Positions 35,738 through 48,984 of a DNA stretch of 64,000 nt are shown here, piece by piece. The position numbers and the translations under genes were made by a program. Position 1 is the first letter of the stretch, and the number at the start of each line of letters is the position of its first letter. Under the pieces are notes generated by a model. It had not been told where the DNA came from and did no database searches. It worked only from the letters and a program-made list of their open reading frames with translations. Origin of the DNA: Myoxocephalus aenaeus (Eukaryota; Chordata; Actinopteri; Perciformes; Cottidae); NCBI GenBank assembly GCA_038501785.1, contig JBAMJR010000089.1, positions 3,408,001 to 3,472,000 of the forward strand, given 5' to 3'.

Positions 35738-36462
35738 ATGCAACAGACGTTCAAAATGATTCTGCCAATTCTAATACAACTCCTTCTCATTGGTGAGTGA
35801 AACTTTCTTGTTACAATAGCATTTCAATTTTTGGACAACGGACACAATCCCCTCTTTCAAATGTATGTTTTATCCACTTCATATTTATTTATTTTGTAAT
35901 AGCATCAGCAAATGGTCAGACGACAACCGTCGCAGCGGCGACCACGACCGTCGCAGGAGCAGCGACCACGACCGTCGCAGGAGCAGCGACCACGACCGTC
36001 GCAGGAGCGGCGACCACGACCGTCGCAGGAGCGGCCACCACGACCGTGGCAGGAGCGGCGACCACGACCGTCGCAGGCGCGGCGACCACGACCGTCGCAG
36101 GCGCGGCGACCACGACCGTCGCAGGCGCGGCGACCACGACCGTCGCAGGCGCAGCGACCACGACCGTCGCAGGCGCGGCGACCACGACCGTCGCAGGCGC
36201 GGCGACCACGACCGTCGCAGGCGCGGCGACCACGACTGTCGCAGGCGCGGCGACCACGACCGTCGCAGGCGCGACCACGACCGTCGCAGGCGCGACCACG
36301 ACCGTCGCAGCAACAACAGCGACGATAACAACTAACTCAACCACCTCTAACACCACTGTCACCAACACTGCTGCTGCTGCACACACTGGATTCACGTACA
36401 TGAGCAGTCTTGTCGTGTGTTACTTTAGTGTGGTTGCCTACAAGTTGCTCTTTACATTGTAA
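35738..36462 (+). CDS. Secreted Thr/Ala octapeptide-repeat protein, probably GPI-anchored
   Basis: I do not recognise this gene. Exon 1 is non-coding (about 35470-35521, donor GTAAGT). Coding exons are 35738-35792 and 35903-36462: 615 nt, 204 residues. The start ATG is the first three bases of exon 2. The N-terminus MKMILP-like stretch (MQQTFKMILPILIQLLLI, then ASANG) is a clear signal peptide. Mature protein begins near QTTT. Residues about 26-150 are TTTVAAA, about thirteen copies of TTTVAGAA and two TTTVAGA heptads, encoded by a 24-bp GC-rich minisatellite. A Thr/Ser/Asn-rich linker follows with two N-glycosylation sequons (NST, NTT), then a small-residue stretch and a hydrophobic end (SSLVVCYFSVVAYKLLFTL) typical of a GPI signal. 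The composition suggests a densely O-glycosylated mucin-like surface protein. TATA box upstream, AATAAA at 36632. Confidence 0.78.
35925..36310. repeat. 24-bp GC-rich minisatellite inside the coding exon
   Basis: About 16 tandem units, most 24 bp (core GACCACGACCGTCGCAGG), the last ones 21 bp. Units are nearly identical, differing mainly at GGAGC / GGCGC positions. The array is CpG-rich in otherwise AT-rich DNA. Confidence 0.95.
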
Positions 36463-36631
36463 CTTGGTAGTTGCCTTTACCTGTTTTTACAGAATACAGT
36501 CATTGTTAGCCACAAAGACACATAGTATGCAATTTATGTTTAAATATATAACCTAATAACCATTTTATGAAGCACTCGTGTTGATAGGTTTTGAAAATCT
36601 AGATGATTCAGTGTGTTTAAATGTTGATAAT

Positions 36632-36637
36632 AATAAA
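36632..36637 (+). terminator. Polyadenylation signal of the Thr/Ala-repeat gene
   Basis: AATAAA lies 170 bases after the stop codon in an AT-rich 3' UTR. Confidence 0.7.
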
Positions 36638-36659
36638 AGTTTGGTAAAACTTGGAACAT

Positions 36660-38200
36660 TTTGGTTTGTGTCCTGTTATTGTCATAACTTTTAAATCAAC
36701 TGCTATATATCATTAAAAATGTCTCCTGCCCAGTTCACAGGCACGTTCTTTCCTTAATAATTATGTTAAAATGTCCTTTTTTACAAACTGTAATTATATA
36801 TATATATGTATTTAAATATAGAGTGATCAATATTTTTTCCAGTCGAGATACACGTATCAAATGATTACATTGATACAGCCTCTTGAAACAAATATACAGC
36901 CTATCCTGTGTTATATAATTATCTCTAAACAACTTAACATTTGCATACTGATATTTCATCCTCGCTCAGTAATAACAAAATCATATTGTCAATATTACCT
37001 TTCTTTCTAATGTCTGTTTTGATAATCAAGCAGTGAGACCAGTTTCTGACTAATGATCCTAAATGTTTCTTAGGTGTGTCACCATTCATCACAATGACTT
37101 GTTGAGACTGGGACTATTTGCTAAACAAACTAAAACAGGCTTCACCCACATTAAAGGATGTAAACATTCTTTTCTCAAACACACAGAGAACTGACGCACC
37201 TTGTCTGCATTACAAATAGGGGAAAGTGAGTAAAGATGGACAGGTCCTGGCTAACACGGTCACTTAAACCCACTATGGGCCTTGGGTCAAAATAATCTGC
37301 TGCGGGCCAGTCTCCTGTGTGTCAGTTTGTGGTATTTTAGTTAAACACACATTTATTTAAGAATATTTACCGCTTTAGCACACAACAACTGGGTGGTGAA
37401 TTATGGAAAGCTAGACCTTCTCTGCATGACAGGGCCACCCGACTGAAATCAACGAAGGTATTTCTGGCAGAAAGCTCTGAAGGAAAACTTCAGATGCATC
37501 ACTGTTTGTTTACAGGTTTACAATAAATGGTGAACAGCCAGATCGCCAACTCTGATCCCTAACAAATCCACTGAACTCTCTAGAACAATCTTATAGCCAA
37601 AGTGAATGCCAGTCATCCCCAAGAAACGCTGATTGGCTGCTGATAAACAATCCGTTAATCAGATGTAAGATTCTTCGAGGTGCAGCAGTGAAACAAACAA
37701 ACAGGGTATATTCACAAGGCACAACATAAACAGTGAGTGCAAAATGAAAGTAAGTGCTGTTCAATCTCAGGGTCACATGTCAGTCAGAAGAAACTTGTCA
37801 GTCACAGGAATCAGGGTGTGAATGTTTACGAACCTACCTGCAAAGATACAGTATAGATAATATGTGAATTATAGTATGTGAACGAAAAGGCAGTGACAAC
37901 TGCTCCAAATTACCAATCAAAGTTTGTTTACAGGTCTCGGGGAGGCTGTGTGGAGTAAGAAGGAAGGGATTTTACCAGACCTCTACACCCTGCCCCTCCT
38001 CTCTGCTTGAGGCTTACAGGTATAAGCTACTACATCAAGTCAAATCAAGTCGAGTTGCATTGTCGGTAACGTAGGCGCTAGACTTTGACAGAGAAAATAA
38101 TGCATAGAATAAAGAAAGACGTTCTTTGTTGCTGTGTTGCTGTGTTGAATTTGATGGGGTATTTTTTATTATTATCATGAACTCGACATTGTTATAGGTG
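36660..38200. other. Intergenic region between the repeat gene and the rnf24 3' side
   Basis: No exon or mobile element was recognised. Confidence 0.5.
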
Positions 38201-38241
38201 TAACTTTAGCCTACATACTGTGCCTATTGTATATCTGAACA

Positions 38242-38242
38242 G

Positions 38243-38277
<35 letters not shown>

Positions 38278-38288
38278 AATATATATAT

Positions 38289-38361
<73 letters not shown>
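38242..38361. repeat. Interrupted (AT)n microsatellite
   Basis: Two long AT runs are separated by TGTGTGTAAT and ACATACAT interruptions. Confidence 0.95.
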
Positions 38362-38365
<4 letters not shown>

Positions 38366-38879
38366 CACATCTCAAAGGCTTGAGATGTGAAGGATCAGTA
38401 TGGTAAACCAACTTTTCACACTAGATGTCTCTGTTGTTTATGAGCGTTAAATCTATCTTCTTATTTCATCCTTTTGAAGGCCTTGCCATTATGGGGCATG
38501 ATAAATATCTGTAGTGAGACCAAAAGGAACATGTGAATATTGTCATCATGTAGACTAGTATTGCAGATAATTTAGACTAACGCTGTTTCACCACAAGGTG
38601 GTGGAATTTCACACTCTTTAATTAAGGATGACGCTGGTCAACTTTACAACTTGCTCTCAGTATAAAATAAAGTCAAAGATATTTATGACATCATTAATAC
38701 ATCTATACAAAAAAATATTTGTGTAACTTGTATGAGATAGACAAATTGTTATCTTGCACCAAATACACACCAAATACCTGAAGCGATACATAATACCTGA
38801 TCATATTCAGGGTAGATTTCTTTTTTTTAATGAAAGACATTTGGACTGCAAGAAAAAATGCCTAAATCTTTCCAAAACT

Positions 38880-41800
38880 TGGAAATTTTATTTACAGTTC
38901 AAGTCAGTCACATGCAACATTTTCTTAAACATGAAATTAGCAAAAACAAGAAAAAAAAAGGCATATTATTTTCTCCAAAATAGCAATATACAAAAATAGA
39001 GCTTACAAATACTGTACAGCAAATTGTCTCCAAAAATATTCTGCTGCAGAATTCTTAGTTTTACAAACAATGTCTGTGAGAGTCCACAAACGTAACCAGT
39101 GTTAACAAAAAGGGGTGTGTGGGTAGGGGAGTGGCGCTTGGGTACACTGGTAAAGGTAGCAAGGTTTGTTTGGACAAAGAGCCAGGAAGTTATCTGTGAC
39201 TTGAAAGGGCCCTAGAGGAGCCTCGGAGGAATAAATAACACCACAAGAGGAAAGTTGACTTCAGGGAGGCAGTGATAGAGATTAAAAAACCTAAATGGTC
39301 TGGTTGCTAAAACCAACCTTGGAAAGATAACGAAACCCTTCATCTATGCAGGATGTTGGTACCACATTCATTTTAATAAAACCGTTTTTTCCATATTCTT
39401 CCAGAACACTGTTTGCCTTCAAACATTGTGCCCTGAAGGCACAATCATATAAATAATAATGGCCTTGTGACGCTCTCTACTCTTGAGTATCAGTACATTT
39501 GTTTATATCTAGTGGTGTCCCCGACTGTGGTATTTCATCTCAGTGTCTTGTCTACTTTTAGTGTAGATAACTCAGAAGCAGCACTGACGTAAGTGATTTC
39601 AGTGGCGGGGAGCTTTACTTACTATATTCATGCTGGCTCTGTTTCCATTCTTCTTTGGCCATAATGTGACAAAGACTCCCCCCTTTCCCCTTACTGGCTT
39701 TATTTCATAACAGTTCATTTTGGATTGGCACTTTGTTTTTAGTGGGATTAGGACTGCACACAGGAAGGAAACGGGGAAGTTCTGGGGGAAAGGCTAAAAG
39801 TGTTTACAATCTAACACAACACTTAAGATGGCCAAATGGCAGGAAGTGTTCAGCTGCCATTTGGTTGATATGGAGGAGCATTTTTTTGTGCACCTTATGT
39901 ATAAATACACTACTACTTACATTTAACAATGGTGATATCAGTGACAACTTGACTTTGCAAAATAGTAGGCTTTCACATTAAATCGCCTCCTCTTACGTTT
40001 CTCTCGTGCACCGTACATTCTGAGACAAAACCGTGAGCAGGAACAAAACTTTAAGACATGTATCATTGAGCATCATGATATGTTGTCTTTCAGGGACAGT
40101 GGCAAAAATACACACTGATGTACAGCTTGTATAGAGAGGTTTGGAGGATAATGGCTGAAAGGAAAATGTTGGTTATCATACTGTAAAATTAGCAGTATCA
40201 CACAAGTTCAAATTAAACAGTGGCAGTGTCTTCATAACCGAAGACTAAGAAGCAAAAAGGTACCAAACACTGTACATCACACACCATACTGAAGCTGATG
40301 TTGCTTATTTCCTTCAACATAAAGCCACTACCTCTTCACTAACAGGCAATTTAAATGATTCTCTGATCACACAGTTAAATCATTAATAAACTGGAGGTTT
40401 GAAATTGCCAATTAACACATCCCTGGTCTTGTTTTTGTAATCATGGCTGTTTTTGTTCAAATAAGTTTAATGTGAAGAATATGTTTCTTGAATTCTAAGT
40501 TGCTTTAAAATGTTACTACTTTCGCATCAGTGGTGTCACTGCACTACATTTATGTCTGAGGACTGGACCTCGATAAGGGCACGGGACAAATGACTAATAC
40601 GCTACACACAGGATCACAAATCCTTTGTCACTCTTGTGTTCTTAAATGCACAATCAATGTTTGTTTTAGGTTATATTTCAAAAGACTAGATAAAAGATAG
40701 AAATAGTTTTTTTCAATTCAGAATAGAAGACTGTTGCACGTTGTTTATTTGTTTGTGAACATAAAACAACTTGGAAACAAACCTTGTTATAGGGCCAAAC
40801 TTAAATTTGATTTAATTGTATTTCATTGTGTTAGTTTACATTATTTATGGTGGGACTATTCTTTTGTTTACATTTGGATCAGGGATTGTGCCTATAATGA
40901 GCATGTATTGTCATTTGACAATACATATCACAGGTCAAAGGAAATCTCCAACATATCTTAAATCCATCACTCTTGATGCAGAACTGTTTTTTTAGCTACC
41001 CGTTTCAGGTCAGCACATTGACACACAGCCCATTTACCAAATGTGGCTAAAAGGGATGAGGACAAAAAAACATAACCACAAAAGCTGGCAGGGCTTAAGA
41101 GTTACTGTATGTGTGGCACAAAACAAAAAACATCCTGTACCGCACAGAAAGAGGGAGAGAGACGAAAGCGCCAGAATACTGCAGCCAAAAAGCAGAACTA
41201 CCCTTTATGTATGCGTGTGTGTGTGTGTGCATGAATGAAAATGCTGCTTCATTACAACCTGCTGACCCCAGACTCTCTGGCAGCCCGTCCATAGGGGCAG
41301 CTCAAGCCCCTCCCTTTGTGCATGTAGCGTGTGTTACCTGACCAAAAGATATGCTGATTATCTGCTGAGGGCAGTAATTCTGATGCAGGTGTTAATCCAC
41401 TTACTCGTTCACTCTATGCAGCTGTACCCAGAAATTATAATAAATAAAAAAATAAATACAAATACTCTACTTGGATAGAAGCAAAAGTAACTGCAACTGT
41501 GTATACATAACATTGTAAGTAGGATCTGAACAGTAAAGAAGGCAAACGCCTGCTTCATCCTGCTCTCTCCCTAAATTGAGGTATCAACCTATTCTAGCAG
41601 GATATATGATGCTAGTTTGAGATAAATCAACACGATAGTTTGACGTCTGTTGTTTTGTTTTCTGAAGTGTCTCAGCCCTAATCTGAAGCAAGCCACTGTA
41701 ACGTTCACACAGAACAGCTTCAATCAAATAAAATGATGCAGCAGAACAAAATAAAAGTGGAACATTTATGTTACGTGTTTTAGATCTTTGTTTAACATTG

Positions 41801-42848
41801 GCTTCCTGGTGTTTGTTCTGTAAAACAGTTTTATAGATGAAGCACCAGGTTTTAGATACTAATACTGGTTTAAATAATCACAGTAGTTGAAGTAGTTGCT
41901 TTTAACTGTGATTTCCTGTTGGAGAGATCGAGAATAGTTGTTCTGGGGTAACAGGATGTAGCCTGCACTCTGTATATTCCTTTCATTGAAATATAATTTG
42001 TTCACTCTATCACCTTCCTGTATTGACAGAATAATAAAAAAGGATAACAACAACAGTCACATTGTAATGAATGACAAACAGGCCATCAATGAGGGAAAAA
42101 ATTATATTGGCTTAGTGTGAAGAATTCTGTTTCAACACATTCAAACCTTTCACATTTAGTCAGACAACGTCTCAAGGTTGCTTTGAGCTTCATTTCGTAT
42201 GTGAGCATCATCCAAATTTCCTGACATCTATCTACTGACAGGTTTTGTTGTCCCTTTCAGATGTTTTTTCTTTACAAATCAAAGTTTACTAATTAAAAAT
42301 CAAAGCACTGTGGCTTTGTACTGTACATAGAATAATAGTTAATGATACAATACAAAACATAACCTTGCTACTAGGATCACAAGAAATTACAGTTTGCCTT
42401 ATCATAAAGTGCTTGTTAAAAAAAAAGGTTAAACAATGTGTATTTTAGTGTACTGTAGTTCTTGGCTTTTGTGTTTTTTTCCCTCTTAAGCTGGTGTCCC
42501 CAGAAAAGTGCTTTGGTTGAGAAAAAATTATCGACCACGCCTTGGCCCAGAAGGAAACTTCTTTACGATTCTCTTCATTGTCCGCGAAAAAACAACAACA
42601 TTATTACGGTTGATAATCAGTCAGAACTGATAGAAGCAAATCCTTTTGTGAACCATCGCAAGAATAAGAGAAGGGATGATGGCGGAAGAGTCACAGTTTT
42701 TGAGAGTATCTGCGGATGAACCCCAGTGTCTCCGCTCTGTCCACAGACTCATACCAAAGGTGTACCTGTACAAGTGAGAGTATGAGTGATGGGATGTGTA
42801 TTTGTGTGTGTCTGTCGTGTACTGTATATAAGTGATGGTTGGAGTCTG
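38880..42848 (-). other. Probable long rnf24 3' UTR
   Basis: No other gene is seen between the rnf24 stop codon and 38.2 kb. Vertebrate RNF24 has a long 3' UTR, and AATAAA motifs on the minus strand occur at several points (for example about 38888, 39702 and 40744). The true end cannot be fixed from sequence alone. Confidence 0.4.
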
Positions 42849-44806
42849 CTACACCAGGTTCTCGATGCCGGGTAGAGGCTGCTGTATTGGCACAGGAGCA
42901 TCCGTGCTGCCGGCCTGCTGGGCCAGCTGCAGGACGGGCATGTTGCACAGCGGGCACACTTTCCTCACCTCCAACCACTTAATGAGGCACCTGGAAGAAA
43001 GCAAAGGCAGTGAGCACATGGTTAAGGCAAAAATACAGAGGTATGAGAAGGGGTACAGAAAATTAAAATGTGGGTTAGCTTGACTTACATTAGGACACAA
43101 ACTACACCAATGCATGTGTCAACACTTACATCTGCTGACAAGCTTGGCAGACTTATGGTAAATGGTAAAAGGCCTTGTACTTGTAATGGCCCCTTTCTAG
43201 TCTTCCGACCGCTCTAAGCGCTTTAACAGTACGTCATTTACTTACACTGAAACACTGGTGGCAATATCATGTGTATTAGTGTTATATGGTATTATTTTTT
43301 TACAACAATTTCAGTCAAGAAATGGAAAATACATGTATGCGTTGATATAAAAAAAGGTGTAGACGTTACACAATTTGTCCACCAGAGGGCACTGACAAAC
43401 GTATCTTTCTAATAGTACATGACTTTGACAAAAATTTATTGAAGAGAACCTTTCACAGCTGTATCTTTATGCTGAAAAATCAACATATATCATGATTCTA
43501 TATCAAATTGTTTAGACTCCTCTAATAGTGAATAGAGTTGGTATTGACTTAAATAATCTGTCTGGCTATAATACAGATGAACAGCAGTGAAGGGTTTTAA
43601 GTCCAACTAACACACATTCGTTTGAACAAATGTGACAATCACATTCTACAACCACACTAATTTACAGCATTGCTTTACTTACCACGCACTAAAAGGAGAG
43701 TTTATACAGTGGAATCAGTGAGTGGTGACCCTCTTGCTGAAACTGGGGGGAAACTAGGCCACAGGAGGTGTCATGCTGACATAAACAACTCAGTTGAAAC
43801 GGTCGGGGGGAGGGAGGTGTGGGGGATGAAGTTGGCTAAAGCAATCCATCATGTTCTGTGAAGTTCTGCACTTGATACACACTTGCCTTTAGTTATATGT
43901 ACAAAACATATATAATCATTAACTTTTGGTTATTGTCATCACCAACATGCAGTCCATCCATGCAATGACTAGTCTCTTTTCTTTTTTCTATCTATCTCGG
44001 TTAAATTTTTAAGAGCCGGTAAAGATGCATGAAAATGTACTACTTTGTTAAGGAAATCTCTACTGATCCACGTTTCTTTTGTGCGTGTGTACTTGTGTGT
44101 ATGTGTCCATGGATGCACACAAAACCTTACACTTACTTCCTATGAAAGGCATGTTTGCACGGACAGATCCCCAGCTCGTCCTTCTGTTTGAACTCCTCCA
44201 AGCACACTGCACAAATCTGAAAGGGAGAGGAGAATTTAGAGATATTATTCTGGGGAGGGGAGTGGAACAACTTTGAATGTGTTGGTTGTTCTCTGGTATT
44301 TGTTATTTTTCTTCAGTCTTTATCTGAATGTTGTGTCGGTGGTTTGGAAACAAACTATTCAAACAACCAAGGTCAGGCACTCATGGAAAAAGACAACTGT
44401 GGCCAACATCCGCCAAAAAATGACACAAACAACAGAGTAGTAACTGACTAACTGTGCTGTGTTATATAACTCTGACTTAACTCACACTGGGGACTTGTTC
44501 AGGCTTCCTTTAGTGGCAACGTTTTCAGGTTACGGGACTTTGAAAAACAGCCACAGACATAAAAGTGGACTCGCATCACAGCACACAGGACAATTTGTGC
44601 ATTTTAAAATATTATCTTTGAAAGAAAACAGACACATTTTCCCTGATTATTTAGCTCATTACATTCTAACCAACTCTGTCTATGATCTCAATGCTGTTAG
44701 CTTCTGCCATAATAGATAGTGATAGATAGCAGTCCTTTATGTCTGACTGACTGAGGCAATCCTGATGGACAGGTTGGAGTTCTTTGTCTTTTTGTGCACT
44801 GTTTGT

Positions 44807-44888
<82 letters not shown>

Positions 44889-47800
44889 CAACAGGCTGAT
44901 GCAAACATGTTTGCCAGATAGCATTAGCTCACTGTTTTGGCTACGTGTGACAGGATTATTCATGGTAAATCTAGATCAATAAGTAAAACATATGTTTTTC
45001 AATAATTGTCAAATTCTGGAAATGTATCTTTAGCAGACTTTGCCAAGTTGGCAAACACTGAGAGGATGTTGGTAAACTTCCTTTTTGTCGTCTATTGAAT
45101 ATATTTTTATTTATTAAACAACTGACTGCTGGTTTATTGTTCTTCTACTAGAAATACATGATGAAAGATGCTTTTGTGTACAATTTATTCAGTATATTCT
45201 GGGTATCATACAGGCTGAACACATTTTACTTCCAGATAAATTGCAGAAAATCAGCTGATTCAGAACAATATGATAACACAACCACTCATCCATCCATCCT
45301 TTCCTCTCCCTGTGTTTGTAGGTCCAGGTTACAGAGGCAGCAACAGTTATCTCTCCAGCGTGTTCTGAGTCTGCCTAGTGTCTCTTCAACTATTTGAGCT
45401 GTGATGGATAATGGACGTTCAGGAGGCATACTAATCAGAGGGTATAATGACCTCAACTGTCTCTTTCAAACTAAAAAGAGAGGACATGTTGGCAACTTAT
45501 ATATGCAATCTCCTTGTTTTCCCGTCACAATCCAGAGCTACTGGCCATAGGATAGAGCTGGCATAAATCTAACCTCCCAGTGAAACTCATTATTGACAGG
45601 GGAAAAGAAGCGACTGACAACATCACATATAATGTAGGTAGGACATTGTTGACTACACCACTTTTCTAGACCAACGTTATAGTTGCAATGACAGTGCGTA
45701 AGGAACTAGAGATTTCAAATTGTGAAATAAATTGGCAAAAATCCTCACCCCATTCCCATCACAACATTTTATCCAACCAGTGGGTGACATTTACATAAAA
45801 GAGGGTTCTGATTTGGCACACAGTTTTTTTGGCTGTCGAACGCTGCAGCCCTGCCTTTAGCCACACAGTGTATCTTTTTCTCAGCTCTACATTATGGGGG
45901 TGGATGGATAAGGAGGGATGAAAAGGACAGCATGGGGGCTCTTCTCTCCTGATGATTTTTGGACACAGAGCAACTCTCTGTTAAGATGTCTGCTTTGCTC
46001 TCTTTATTTGTGAATAGATCAGTGTTGTTGCTCCTTTCAGTGCCTTGTCTACGTTGTCACAGTGTTGAGATCTGACACCCGTGACCAACTTTTGACAGAA
46101 TCTCTTTCTCCTGATTAACTGAATAAACCCTGTAGGCGTTCGTTACATATTTCATGCAAAACACATGTACTTAATTGTATTGAAAAACATTACTAGATCA
46201 TGGATTTGATCAGAGAAAACATATGTGGTACAAATGAGTTACTTAACAAATTTAAGAGGAAATAAAATAATGTACAATTTTCTAAAAAAGCTTGGTCCAA
46301 GAGAGGCAAGCAACAGGGTAAGATTAAAAATAGAGTTTGTGAAAAGAAGAGAAGAACCCAGGTTAAAAATAGGCTAATCCTCAAAAGCTATTTGTGGCGA
46401 CCAACGTGTGCGTGACATCCATGTCTGTTAACATTTTTTAAACGTCATCATTTTATCCCATTAGACGTTTCAATTTGTCATAATCAGCATTTCAATTCTT
46501 GAGTTTTTGTTGTGAGGTCACAGTTCTGACCACCCAATTCACATCAGTTCATCCTTGAGTCCAAGTTTGTGCCAGATGTAATTTTTCATCACGGAATCTC
46601 TTTTTTACTTTTCTTTTCTGCTGCATTAGCTTTACAAATATTTCTACAAGTGCATGTGTAACAATAACAGATACTGAAAATGTTACATTATTGTACAATA
46701 GTATTATGTAATCGTAGCCGAGTTGTTTTCAGGTGTAATAACTTTGATTCTTTTTTAAGCTCACTGATTTGCACGTTATGAGCTCCCTTCATTTTCTTCT
46801 CTCCAGTGTAAAAGTTAGTCCCAGCTGTTGATTACGTAATGATTTGCTGCCTTAGTAAAACAGAAACTAATTACACACAGATTGTGAGCGCAAACTGAAT
46901 GAAAGGCCACCACAATCTCTAACACAGAACATGGCAATCATTGGAGTACTACTGTCATCCTATAGGCAATAGGTTTTACTTGGTTATGAGTGTTGTTGAG
47001 GGTGGTTTGAGCACCCATTGTATATACCGACTGTTAGCACACATGTATGTACATTTGTACAACTGTAATTGATATAAAAAGAGGCTGAAAAGGTATTAGT
47101 TTGTGCTGCATTATCATTTTTGATTCAGAATTGCTTTCATATCACATTGTATGTCAGGAATCCTTTACATTAGGGTATTATTTACAAACAACATATAGGA
47201 CAGTTAAATGGAGAGAGGGGTCAATGGAATATTCACACACAAAATTAGAACTGATCAGGTAACACAAACTTTAACATGACTTGACCAGTAAACTGATCCC
47301 AAAATAGCACTCCTACTGTAGATATTCCATCACAATACTGAGATTAAATATGTGCAGTTCAGTTTAAAATCATGTCTCCAGGGTGATCTTTCAGCATGGG
47401 AGCCTTTAAAACTAGGTCTGAGACTGAGGCCAGCGGGAAATTACAACACTGATGACAATAAACTGGTAAGCCACGTGTCAAAGCACACACCAAGATGGTA
47501 TTGTTCACATTTCATTTGAACTACGGTGTTAAAGCGATAGTGTTCCTCGGTGCAAAGCCAATGCGGCTGCTTTACTCGACGACTTCTGCTTGCAAGTTTC
47601 CGACCAGGTTGAGCTGACATACAGCATTACGTAATAATGGTAGAGAGAACACTCATAACTTAACCACGAGATGCTAGTTTTCACATGACAGTGTGTCAAG
47701 ATAGATGCACTGAATGTTAAATAACTAACAATGTGTTTGTCATCACTGCTGGCAAACTAGACAAAACCCATAAAACAAAACAAAACCGGAAGCCCAGAAA

Positions 47801-47921
47801 TACAAACCATGCTGTGCAGATAGTCCAAACGATTCCTGATATATTCTGACATGGCATATGTCGGCTCCTGATGCACATTACATAACAAGAGGTGCTACCA
47901 TTTACAATCAAAGCTGAGGAT

Positions 47922-47961
<40 letters not shown>

Positions 47962-48949
47962 ATCCAGGAGGTTTCACTGATTCAGCAGTGAATGCTATAC
48001 GCTATAATTAGTCAGCGTTTGAGGGCGAGACTTAGCGTATGGGTAGTTGCTTCTTTCGAGTCCCAAGCAATAGCCCTTTATATTAAATAAATGGAGAGCA
48101 CAGTGAGTCATGGCACAACCATCATAACTGCACAAGAACGATCTGAGTAAATTACCAACATTGTGGCTAAAGCATTGGTAAATTTAAGTAGCACATGACT
48201 GGTTAGTCCATATTAGATGATATGACAGTACAGTGTATACTTGTAAGGGTACATTACAGAATGTTCCATACATGAGATAGGCCGGCTGGTAAAAGAGAGT
48301 GATATTTTGGAATAAAGTATCATCAACTGATAATAACCGAACAAAGAAGATGAGTGCTTACCTCATGCAAATTTAGCTCTTTGACTTTTTCCTTCTGAAT
48401 GACCTAAGAGGCATGATAAGAGATAAAGCAAGGTTAGTCACTGGATCACAATAACACTGTAATATGGTGATAGAAACCAGTTTCTTCTGAAAATAAATTA
48501 AAAGACTGAGCAACTAATATTGAGTGTGTGAGGAAGTAATAAGACAATTTACAGAGTTAATGGTCATCACAGTATATACTATGCCGATGTGTGTGTACAT
48601 GTGATATGTTTGGGTATCCTTGCATGCATGTATTACATAATTGAAGGGCATGAGAGTGATGTATATATCCTCCATCATCTCCTCTTACTAGCTTTGCAGG
48701 CCACTCTTTACTGGCATGCTCTGTCCCAATAAACTGTGAAACTTATTTTTCCAGTTGAGCCACTTGCTTCCCTTCAGTTTAAGGGCAGACATTTTCAGAG
48801 AACCTGTAAATATTTTGAAATGGGCCAAATCTATTTTAATTCTTTAAATATCTGCAGCTGCCAGTAGAGTCTGCAAATACATTTTTGGATCAGCTGAATT
48901 AACATTTAGGGACCAGAGGGGCTCACTGTGATGTTTACATTTACAACTG

Positions 48950-48984
<35 letters not shown>

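Larger units (their letters stand above)
44217..48361 (-). other. rnf24 intron (4.1 kb)
   Basis: Apart from the CA and TA microsatellites listed separately, I recognise no element or exon here. Confidence 0.6.

Noticed and set aside
35865..36401. Overlapping long open frames in other frames of the minisatellite (RGDHD-rich, RPRPSQAR, APATVVVA)
   Set aside because: They follow automatically from the stop-free 24-bp unit; only the TTTVAGAA frame has a signal peptide, splice sites and a C-terminal anchor.
35738..36462. Possible prion or Shadoo relative, since PRNP is near RNF24 in mammals and is a GPI-anchored repeat protein
   Set aside because: There is no hydrophobic core like that of PrP or Shadoo, no basic RG repeat and no Cys pair; the shared layout is only signal peptide, repeat and anchor.
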